Shown piece by piece: positions 8,746-20,700 of a DNA stretch of 21,468 nucleotides (its first letter is position 1; each line of letters starts with the position of its first letter). The stretch comes from Apostichopus leukothele (Eukaryota > Echinodermata > Holothuroidea > Aspidochirotida > Stichopodidae). The notes beneath the pieces are model-generated. The model saw only the letters and a list, made by a program, of their open reading frames with translations. It did not search any database and had not been told where the DNA came from. The translations under genes and the position numbers were made by a program. The DNA lies in contig JAAAKB020128624.1 of NCBI GenBank assembly GCA_010014835.2, positions 1-21,468 on the forward strand, written 5' to 3'.

Positions 8746-11700
8746 CTATGGAACGAAGAAATATGAGTTCGAAACCGTAAACAATCGAATGGCACACAAT
8801 ATGTACTTCTATTGAGGGCAGAAAGTATTTTGTTTGATTTTGGGGAGGAGCACATGAGGAACTAGATGAATAATGTATCACACAAATTTGCAAGTACATG
8901 TAAATCAAGAAATGTAAACTTAGTGACCATTTATATGATATATGCCAAAGACATTTGTATATATAAACTTCATAAGTTCACTATAAAATACAAACCTTTT
9001 CATTTGTCAGCAACTTTTCCTGGACCTCGTCTGGAATCTAAACATTTGTAAATATAAATAACAAATTAATTGCTCTTTAATGTCTAAATCTGAAGGGAAT
9101 GCTTTCAACCGAGAGTAGCCTAACAATTTGAGACGATGTTCAATATTGCGTTCTACATATTATCTCTAATATTTAAAGTTAAATAAATTTTACATTTGTT
9201 AGTATAACTATTTCTATATACCTGTGATATTTTTAGAACGTAATCACTATGAATATCAGATTTAAAGAGCAAATCCTTTTGTTTTATTCTAGTTAAACAT
9301 TATTTAATCAACATGTCTTTCATAGTTAGCCAAAGACAGCAAAGGACATATATTGGAAATCCTGAAGTGTCGGATTTTAATTGATAATTTCATTGTCGTT
9401 AGGTAATTCTTCTGTTTTAAATGATGTCAAGTAGAATAAAAGAGACATATTATTGTAAATATATGATTATGACAAGCTTCCGAAAAGCTGAGAATGATTG
9501 TTTTGTTTTTGACATTTTATTAGTTAAGATAAAGTTTATGGTTATAACATAGTTATAATATAGTTATAATAAAGTTTGGACAGTAGAAACCTGGTTGTTA
9601 CGTCACAAATTCACTTTGATTCGAGGTATCCTAACCCCTTAAACACGACAAGTACACTGTACAAGTACACTAATGTGCTTCACTTATATACCTTCAGCTT
9701 TCGATAATAAACGAATATTCAATATGAATTAAATAACTGTTTGTAATATACTCTTCATCATTAAAACAAATGATTATTTTCACTGATGTAGTGTTGATAT
9801 GTCGTCTATCTACAATGACTATGCAAACGTCTTAACTATTCCTTATCAAATGTATCCTCCCTAACTTGATTGGAATTTTCTCAAATGCTGATGGAGTATC
9901 TCTTTCAAATAGGTTGGGCCTCTTCTAATGTAATAATTTCTAAACTTACTCCTGCAGAATCCAAAATAGTCTTCATGTCATCCATCTTTATCTATAGAAG
10001 TGGAAAAGAAACAAAATGATACTTACAGAAAATAACGAGGAAGACGTGTAAAACAAAGTACAATATAGTATTGAACTGTCATTATGCTTGCATTTGTTTT
10101 ACATGGCATGTTTCCTGCTCACCTGATAGTTTTTGATGACGTCTATAAGCATCTCGAGCGGTTTTGCATTTTCATGCTACGTGAAGGAATAAAGACGAAC
10201 ATTACTAATCATATGCATTAGTATGAATAGTACGTAGTAGATTACCGATATTTTACAAAATTTAGATATGTGAAAGAGTTCAATCGACCGACGTTTCGAA
10301 ATAACGATTGAAGTGTCTATCCTTTAGGGAAAAATAAAATAAATCTTTTATTGTGTTTGTCTCAGTTAGTATCTGAAGAAGATCCTGCAAGGATCGAAGG
10401 CATATAACCTCTAACCTTTATATATTACTTCAAAACGTTTCATGCACTAGATAAGACTTCCAATTTAATGGTTTTCACCCCCATAGCATATGTATGTGTA
10501 ATATTTATTTATCTTCTACAATTAGACTGGATATACCTATTAAGTTGAATTTTAATAAAAAAGACAAACTAGTATCACTGAATTAGAGTGGACATAATTC
10601 TGTATACAGAAATTGCAACTTAATACGTTACCTGATGTCTAATTGCAATAGGCAGTAGCAATTTCACCCATTCTTCCTTTTCCCAGTAAAAAAGACAGAA
10701 GACATACATGTTGATATATTCTAAAGCACATTTTAATGATATCACCTAATTAAAAGAAAAAAAAATGATTGCTGGAGAGAAAAAGAGTTCCATGTGAGTT
10801 TCTAAATTATGCACATCTATTAATGGTGTACATTTCCATTGCTGATATTTTAAACCATTTATTCTGTTACTTACAAAATGAGTATTTATGAACCATAAAT
10901 GTTAATTTTTCATTGTGTCATGTTCCAGGAAACCCGTCGTTGAAGCACGTGCAATATAATAGATTTCTCCGACAAAAACCAAACATAATAAAACTCAACC
11001 CAAAAGAGAAAATAGTAAACAGTATGTTCTTCAACAAAAAACAATTAAACCTAATCAAAGTGTCACATATATGCGAAGGGCATACTACCTTTTCGCCGAT
11101 CTTTTGTTGTAAAGTCTCGTATGTTATCTGATGGAATGAATGAAAAATCCATGACTCAATCAATTTTGGAAACATAGTGCAGTTCAATTTTGTTTTATCC
11201 TTACTGTGGGAATTTAAACTTCTGCTAAACAGAAGAACAGCTAACGCATAAATCGAAGAAAGTTATAGCAATCCTGATTTTGGAAAATAATAGATGTATC
11301 ATGTACCATGGTGAAACTAATCTGAAACTAATATATTCTTAAGTTTCCAATTATCGTAGGCATATTCAGATGAACATGTTCAATCAGGTCTTTACATTCA
11401 AGAGGTGCAGTAATTGAATAAACTCACCCAATCTTCTTCAAGGGATTTTCTATACATTTCCAACAGAGATTGTTTTGTTAGCTGCAAGGAAATATTACAA
11501 AATTGAAAGTATTTGGCATGACAAGTGATGCATTTTACCTACATTTGGAAATGTACTTTCTCGTTGTATGTGTAAATATTCGACCAAACATGTTACCTTT
11601 CAGTGATCAAAGGCAATTTAACTTACCTTATCACTCTGAATACAACCCTCAAGCTGTGCTACCAGGCATTCTTTGGATATCTACAAAAATAGGAATGTTT

Positions 11701-14700
11701 TAAATATAAAAAATGATGTCGTTATCACTTAATACAAAGTATAAGAATCCCACATATAACCACAATATGGTTAAGCAAGACAGAGAAAGTATTTTCACCA
11801 TCCTTTCCCCGATTGCAAGGACGGATTACACAGTGAGAATGAAATACAACAACATGTTAGTAGAGGTTGTTGCAAATTATTTATATATAACATGAGATAC
11901 ACAAATGTATCATAGTGGTTCTTTCAAGAAGTGTGTGAACATATACTTTTGTTTTACCAATTTCTCTTCCAGAGATGTTTTAAGTTCCTCCAAATATTCA
12001 CCCATGGACAGCTGTTGAGCGAAAGCATAAATGGTGGAATTAGTTTAGTTTAGTTAAGTTTAGAGACACAAGGATCAGGAAGCCTAACCGTAGCTTATTT
12101 AAGACCATGTCCGTGTTGAAATGTTTCAATATGAATGAAAGCAAACTCTAGGATTAGTAATGAAGCTATTGTGAATGGTAGTGATTAAAACGACGTTGTT
12201 TGCAGTGTCCATTAGCAAGTCCTCTAGTGGAAACCTTTGTATATAATTTGACATCCGTCATGGAGATCTTTGTTCCTTGTACTTGTGTCTGCATCAAGGT
12301 AGTGACTTACTACAGCCGTTCAATCCAATACAAGAGTTATTTGAATCCCACAAATTAAGCGGCATGGAATTACCAGGTGCATTAACTGCATGACTTTGGA
12401 GTTTATGTATACTTCCATTGCGTATTAAATTGTGGATCGACGTAAACTTTAAGCAATGGAATTTATACTACTAGTTTATGACAAAGTGAACGCAGAAGTA
12501 AGTTTCCAGCTGTCCTATACTTAGTATGCTTACCCTCTCGTTCAGTAACAGTGTCGACAGTTGAAGAGCAAAGAAAGTATCGGTATCCTGAACAAAAACA
12601 TAGAAAATATTCATTCCGATATGACAACGAGCATCTCACCATTTGTACCAAGTTTCAGAGAAAGTTTTAAAACTTGAACGAGCAACTCAATTGGTGATTA
12701 ATTAGATTAACAATTTTACATCTCATTTATTCACGAGTACTATATGTATGGTACATAATTGTATTTACAGTTCTGATGACAACATTGATAGGACATAGCT
12801 ACTTAATCTCAAGGTTACATAGGAATTATTTATATAATGCAAACAATGTTTCCGAATTAAGAAATGATAATGACCAATGTTAAAAATCTTACTATACTTC
12901 AAACTTAACCAATTCAATCTTCAATAAAGAGAAACAGTGTAGGAACATACAACAACTAGTAAACACAACGAAACATTTTAACAGTAACAGATCAATTTTA
13001 AAACAGAATTGGGAGATGAGCAAAACAGTTTTTTAGTACATTACACTTAATATATCACTTTTCGTGCGTCGGGCTTAGAGTTAATATAATTTCTCCTTTC
13101 AGAATGAATTTCATTTTGTAAAAAGAACTCGTTACATTTTGGCATTATCTCATTCAACTTGCAATTATATACATAGTATTTACAATGCAAAATGTGAAAG
13201 TTCATAAGGTCATCTCACAATTAACGATATCGAAAGAAAATATCCCTTTTTGTCAAAACAATTGGTCTCTGAAAAAGTAGTGACTCGGTATCTAATAGAA
13301 AACTGGAGTTTACATGGCAGTCCCAAAACAGGTGCTCAATGGAATATGTATCCATTTTACAGAATATGTCGGCATAGCTATTGTTCTTTCATTTAATATA
13401 GAAGCCTATTGGTAGCAAGCAGTCGGTGTAAAAATTTAAATTGAAAATACTGAACTTTGGCGTCATAGAGAGTACGAAAAGGAATTCTCAACATGATGTT
13501 CCAGTTATAATTATTTCAGATGGGAAAAAATTGCTCTTGGATGAACAACCCACCTTACTATGACCCGACCGGGTATCGAATTCGGAACCTCCCGATTGCT
13601 AAGCCCCCCAATGCCACCGCCTTTATCCACTCGGCAGCAGCACCGGTATCTCTACAACCGAAGTTGATTTTAAAGTCTAAATAGTTTTTGCTGGTAGTTC
13701 AGCCGGAACAGGTCGTCGCTATTATCAGTGAAACTTATACCAAGAAACTTAATATTGCTATAATTGAGATCAGGCTCTGGTCAGCGAGATAATCGGGCGG
13801 AGTACTAATTTAGGGACCTAGCGGAAAGACCTGGGTTTTCTAAAAAAAAACTTAAGTTCAAAAGGACAGCTAGTAAAGGTTTAGGGTGTTGAGTGTTTCA
13901 CGAGTCGAGTCTTTGTTACCATAAACAGTATTTTCGGCATACTGTAGAACCTTCAATTCACGACCATAAATACTAATACCAGTAATGTTATTTCTATGAG
14001 TGATAGATTTAGGGATAATATCAGCACAGGTTATAACAGATACCGACTCAGCGGGCAACATTGCCTAACACCTCTTTCTATATTAAAGAACCCGGTATAA
14101 TGACCATTGCAACATACACAAGCAGCACCATTACTGTCAAGGGTAGAGACCCAGCGACGAAAACTTTGACCAAAGCTGAAATAGGCCAACAACCTATCAA
14201 TAAAACTCCAAACCACACAGTCGTGTTTTTTTTTAAATCTATGAATAACAAGTGTCTGATTGTCATTTGTAAGGTTAATAAGATCTGAACTATACCTAAT
14301 ATTCCCACCAATAACTCTATTCGCCATAAACCATCTTCATTATTCCCGACACAATGCTTAATAATACCCTACAATCTGCTAGCTAACACTTTTGCACCAA
14401 TCTTAATGTAGGTATTTAGTAAAGAGATTGGTCTGTCATCGGTTAGACACATTGGTCTTTGTCAAGCTTACAAATGAGGGTTATCACTATCCTATACTTT
14501 GCTCCTTATACAGTGATTATGATAAGCATTGTTAAGAGAGTTCACTACCAATTGCGTAATACTGGACCTTTTATTTGTTGTTGTAAAAGTCAGTTGAAAC
14601 CCATCAGGTGAATCCCATTTGGCATAGCGAACAGACACGGTGACATTCCACAATTGCAAGATGTCCCTCGCATGAATCAAAATAAATATTTACAGACATA

Positions 14701-17700
14701 TATGGAGGGAGACTGGGCAAAATATCGTTACTAACATAAAAGCTTGAAGAAGTGAGATTGCTAATAAAATTGCGAATTTCAGTCAAAATTTCGTCTTTTT
14801 AGAGATATGGGTATCGCCATTCTTGAGTTTATTGAAATTATTGGTGACCCTGTTTCTTCTTTTTAAGTTTTAAACGTACTTAGACTTTTTTTCACCAGAC
14901 ACAACCCAACGTGCCCTAGATCTAATGATAATTCCATCTATCTTATGCTTGTAATGTATTCAACTTATGGCGAATGTCAGCAGAGTTATCAATTACGAGT
15001 TTTCGCTCAAGCGTATAAATTAACAAAAGGATATCGTTTTCCTGCTTCCGCATCGCACAAGCCCCAGGCTTTTATTTACTGTTGCCTTGGGTGAATACGA
15101 GTTTTATACTAAATAAATTCGTAAATTGACAACAGGATCAGCTACAATGTTGATCACTTTGAACCTTATGAATAGTAAAATGAAGTTAAGGGTTCACAAG
15201 TATAGCAACCGCTTTGCTAAGATCCGTGTCATGGGAGAATACAATTGACCAATCCCATTCATTCCTCCAGATATTTCAACATCTGGAGTGATATGCGTTT
15301 CTGAACTAAGATTATATCAAAAGTATGGTGGTGATAATAGCTAAAATGCTGCCTACGTTTTACTTTTTTCTTATGCCCCTAATATTACTATAACAGATTT
15401 TTAAGGTCAGCCATCATTACAGCAAAAAGCAAAAACCGAGATATCGACTACATAAACATGGTATTGAGATATCATTAATAAATAAGAATGGTTGGTTAGC
15501 AGCCAACACAGAGCAATCGAGATGGGTAAGGTTACCAAAACACACACACAAAAGAAAAGATACCATAAAAAGAAACAAAAACAGTCAATCAAGAAGAGAT
15601 CTAGTCCGGTTTCCACAGAAGTGGTGAGCAGGTCCAGAGATAACCTTTTACTGTGATCCAAAAATTGGAAAGTCGTAAACGTACCATGATGAAGCTATAG
15701 TCTGTTAGCTATAAAATTCTCATCATAGATAAGAAACGAAATGAAATCGCAGTAACATACCACTTAGAGAAGAGGGATTCATTACATTGGTAAGGCGTTC
15801 CATCACTTCATCTCCACAAACCACAAGTAAATCTCAGCCGAACTCCATTTCTATATAATTCTTGCACCTTTAGACCCCATTTCTTCTTTTCTCTCAAATA
15901 AACTGGGGTTAAGCCATCCACGAAGTAGTAACCCTTAGAGGCTAGGTCTTGTCTTTAGACAGTTTGGTTGTTTTGTCTTGGAAAAAAGACAATTGACCAA
16001 GAGGTGCATGTCTGTCCCTTCTGTTTATTATTTTGCCATCTCGGTTGGATCTTTCTATCTTGCAGGATGGTATCCAAATTTCTTTGAAAATCCTTCTTGT
16101 AATATTGATACAATCCTCCATTTCCGTAGCCTTTATTCCAACTATGCGTAAGTTATGCATATTTGAGAACCGCCCTTGTTTGCTTAATAGAGCGGCATGG
16201 TGATCTTTATCACTTTCAAGAATGCTAACTCTCCTTTCGAGGGTATTGACTTTCTTTCTCAAAATGTCGTTTTTGTTCACTGATTTCAGTAAGAGACATT
16301 TTAAGCTCTTCAATCGCCTTGTTGATATCATCTTGAAGGGACTGTATCTCTTTAAGGAAAGTCGTGTGTAGCCGATCAATACTGGAGTTTATGTCCCTAA
16401 CTAATTTACCTTCCTCTGTATCAGAGTTGTAGCCTTCACGCCTTGAGTTTGATAGGCTAGAGTAAAGGTGACGCCGACTGAAGTTTGTTGCTTCCGAGTC
16501 TAACATTTTGCTCTTCAAAAGCCTTTTATTACTCAGGAAGTATCCTTAATACTAATAATCACTTTCACGGAACTCTTTAAGTGCTTTGAAAGAGAAAGAT
16601 TTAATATTTAAACCAAATTATCTTAAGTCCGGCAGCACACGGGAGGTTATTAAATTAAAAACTACAAACACTAGAATATTAACAAATTAGCTCACCAAGT
16701 TGCTTCTTCGGCTAGCTACCAGTAGGCTAATGACCGTTTTTGTAGAAATCTGAAATTCAAACAGTGGTTCACATTTTATATGGAATGCACTACTAGTAAA
16801 AATAAGTTAACGGAGACTCCATACCGCCCACCTGATACAGAGGACATTGATTCAAAGGATCGCTTTCCACAATTTGGCTTAAAACGACTTGGGTAGTACA
16901 GACACTTTTCACTTAACTGTAATGTATACTTGCCGTAATACTTACGAAATAAAACTTTCTTGCTCTTTGAAGCAGATGAACATAATCTTTAAGTTACTTT
17001 AAACGGCATTTCAATGCAAAATACGATTAAAAAACAAGTCATCACATGAACAAACAAGAGGATTAATTAACATTGGTGAAAGCCTCGTAAGGTAAACCAA
17101 GCAAGGAGCATCATATGTTGTTAAAATATAATCCTCAATGACATAATTATAATAAAATATCCAATATCGTTATTGAACCAGCTTGTATTATGAAATATAC
17201 ATACGTAAACCGTGTAAATAATATAAAAAGATACTTGTAGAAGACTTACCCACTTCTCTCCAGATGTTATAATGCTATGGTATTGGCGATACAACTGAAT
17301 TTAAGAGAACATTGAGAAAAATAGAGATGTACTCGGTATTTATGCAACTAAATCAGATATAATATGAATGACAATCATTTTTATTCAAGCATGATTTTAA
17401 GTTTAACAAGCATAGAGAATAATTGAACTGATCGATGAAGCAGGATTTTATTGAATGGCATAATCAAGGTAAAATAATCAGGAAAACGTACCTCATCGTT
17501 ACAGTCTTTCATTATCGTAATGAAGATACTGTGATCAATCTATTGGAGAGGAACGTAATCACATAATATAACTGTTTTAACATATTATTATTAACTTTTG
17601 CTCTAAAACTCCATTTTGTTTGTGAAAAATCAGGCATAACAAATGTACTAATTATCCATATCATCTTAGAACTGATGAACCATTTAGCAAAGTAGAACAA

Positions 17701-20700
17701 CCAATGTTATTTAAGAAAACTAAATAAACGTTTGGTTGATTGGATTGCTATCCGATATAAAATGTTATTCTTTCTTACAAACATGTTTAATTTATAGCTT
17801 CTCTGCTTTCTAATTTAAGTTAAATACATCATAGTCCACACTCCACGCCACATTCACATCTGAGTTTACAACAAAGAAGTATTTAACTAAAAAGTATTGG
17901 CCTAAATCTAAGATATGATACACACTTACCCCTTCATTTTGAATCCCCAGAAAGAGAAGTCTGAGAAATATGCCATTTGCGTTCTATAAATTAAGATAAT
18001 GTCGAAAAAGTTTACAAGACAGAGGTAATAACCGTACATCAGCTGTGATTTTTGTCACTATAAAATATCGACATTCTTCAATAAACAAAGTGCATTTGCA
18101 ACTACCTTGCTTCCGTTCACTTTCTCACCTGTAGCAACAAAATATGGAATTTCGTCTGGTCTCTTTAAGAAAAATAAACCATTTAAGTTAGACCGAATAA
18201 GAAACTCGTTATTTTACCTCACAACTTGAAATCGATTTCAATAGCATTATTCGATTGTCTTCATCGGCATTCTAATTTGCAAGCAAACAGAGAAGGAAGA
18301 TAGCATTACATTTCCATAACTTAAATAAGGTTAAATTTGAAAATATGTTATCGCTTATTTAGTTTTATAGAAAATATTTATAATTGAGCAGTTATATTTT
18401 TTATTATTCATACAGTTTTCAAGACATAATGTGTAGAAGGCCTGCAGAACAGCTAGTCCAAACGACCAATATTTCTAGCATTCCTGCTATTTTAGCATTG
18501 CTAAATGCAACCTGCCAAAACCGATTGAAAGGCCAGTTACTGCATAGACAAACAGATATTCTTTATTTAAATAGTCAACTATACAGGCACAAACCTTCCT
18601 ATACAAATTGAAGCCGATGACATATTTACCTTTTTCATCCGAGTACTGTTTGAGAAATTTTCTAGTACTTTAAATTTTTGAAATACAAGAACATTATGCT
18701 AATAACTGCTCCCCGGTGAATATTATGAGCAATTGATATGAAGGTTTTATGTAGTAATATTACTTGCATCTTTATTGTTTACCAAATTAAGAATGTGTCT
18801 TTCTGATATTGTTTTGAAAACATGGCAGTAGCAAACAAGACCACAGGGATATTACACTACTACTGCAATAACACTAAAATCAGGTATGTACACTAGCGAC
18901 GTACATCAGTTGTGTATATATCATCTTTCTGCAGCATTCACATATTGTACTTGGTAATAACCTCAGCTACATGTATGATACTGATTGGATAGACAGGCGT
19001 AACTTAAAAGGCACGAGGCTTCCCGTCCAATACCGATTACTACAATACTGGTACATTCTCAATTGCAGAAAATATGTTAAATATGAGAGTAAGAATACTG
19101 GACAAACCGAATCAGGTTCAGATGAAATTATAACTTCCACTTGTTGATCATCTTGGTTTAACTGAAAGAATAAAAGAAAGTGCAATAAGCTTGCCAATGG
19201 TTCAAGGTATGATGAAGTTTTTGCAGATACACGCCTACCAATTAAAATGGTAGAAAGACCCCAATGAGATATGTAACTTTTTTATATTGGACGTCTTACA
19301 CCACACATTGCTAAACGTAAACTCAATTAACCCTCTCTTTACGTATTACCATCTATTGGTATTTAACATCATCTGACATGTTTGTTCATTGAATATGAAA
19401 AGAAATTCACCTTCGGCTTTAATACTTCGTAATTACGGTTAAGAAACTCCTCAAGGCACTGCAAGAGTTTCTCCAGCAACTCGTGCTGAAAATTAAAATG
19501 AATATTTACTTTCAAGTGACCTGCATCTGTTTCAAGATGTTTCATTATATACTTTATTGCCTTTATAAGCGTCACCAAACAAAAGCAAAGAACGAATAAA
19601 TAGCTTTTTGTTACCCTTTCTTTAACTTTAGTACTATGCTAAAACTATGAACGACCCACTTAAAGCTCCATAATGGATTCCATTGTAGACACTAACTGAT
19701 CCCTAACTCTACAATCGTTTTTGGTACTATTGTATAGTAAATAATCACACAATCACGATGATGTACATGTTTGCCTAAAATTGTTTGTTATTGATTTGAT
19801 CAAAAGATGAAAGCATGCGTCCGGTTAATGTTTGGTTTGAATTTGTTATTCGTTCGATTTAAAATAGGCTAATTTTTGGGAACAGAAATGACATCATTCT
19901 GATTGTGTGATTTCTAACTACACAATATTACTGAAAAGTATCGTTTCAGGGACTGTCGAAATTTAATGTATAATGGGGCTTCAATAGTTTAGCTTAGTGC
20001 ATCTGATCTCTCTCACAAAATGAATATAGTAATGATGAATACCTACATCCAGTTTGCTGGTCTTTGATGATAAATCTGCAAGAGCCTTCTCGAAGTCATC
20101 CTGATAGCAACAAGATGGTAACAAGAAAACTCTCAAAATATCGGTAACTATTTTTACCACCACTATAGGTAGATGTGATTTTGTAATCGAAAATGACTAA
20201 TAAGTGATTCATTTAATACTTTGCTTAAGTTTTTGTAAAAGATTGCTCGTGGAAGCACATACTGCTAGTTACCGATTCTCAAGCACTTAACTTACAATAA
20301 AAATTTGATCCTAGCATTGAGTTAAATTGGTCGTATTTACAGAATCATGTTATCTTTATTTACAATAAAACAAAACAAAACCAAACGAAGAAAAAACAAA
20401 GAAAATAAAACAACAGTAAAATCATATTGTCCTTCTAATAAATAAGTACTGTACTTGCATACCATTCAAAAGTAGACATACGATTGTTCGTTGATCCCCT
20501 ACATGACTAAACCAAGTAGACGTATCATATTTGTATTATATTATAAACCTTGTAAAAGATATAACGCACCTTCTTGTCCGTGAATAGAGAAATCGTTACT
20601 AGAATGTATTCGTCTGCATTTATCTGGAACAGTATAGTTATCATGAACAAAATAATTGTAGTTAGTTTATTTCATAGCACAATCAAGTTTTTTTGCATCA

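Larger units (their letters stand above)
13050..16560 (-). mobile_element. Degenerate L1/Tx1-type LINE in antisense to the window, sense to the host gene
   Basis: In transcript order (high to low coordinates) come ORF1 with coiled coil and RRM-like domain, then ORF2 with endonuclease traces, the pre-RT linker, reverse-transcriptase motifs and the C-terminal HRLLATN region. The order and spacing match a two-ORF L1/Tx1 LINE. Many stops and frameshifts are present and roughly 1 kb of ORF2 is missing near 13525-13665, where a SINE remnant sits. It lies in one intron of the micro-exon gene. The 5' and 3' limits are approximate and I could not identify a target-site duplication. Confidence 0.82.

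Noticed and set aside
9915-9940. Further phase-0 exon between 9860 and 9915 on the - strand
   Set aside because: The 36-nt version between a plausible acceptor and donor has an in-frame TGA.
10876-10970. Possible exon at the strong donor GTAAGTAA (- strand) near 10875
   Set aside because: The phase-0 frame meets a stop within about nine codons and no acceptor lies within that space.
12311-12385. 75-nt version of the candidate exon, with the strong GTAAGT donor
   Set aside because: It contains an in-frame TGA four codons from its end; the 54-nt version is kept as a low-confidence candidate.
13558-13647. Functional tRNA-Ser or tRNA-Leu gene
   Set aside because: The T-arm contains insertions, the acceptor stem does not close, and a SINE-like tail follows; it is a tRNA-derived repeat, not a tRNA gene.
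15407-15661. Open frame on the - strand with a hydrophobic stretch resembling a membrane protein
   Set aside because: It lies inside the LINE between ORF1 and the endonuclease traces and has no splice support; the hydrophobic run probably reflects A/T- and CA-rich sequence.
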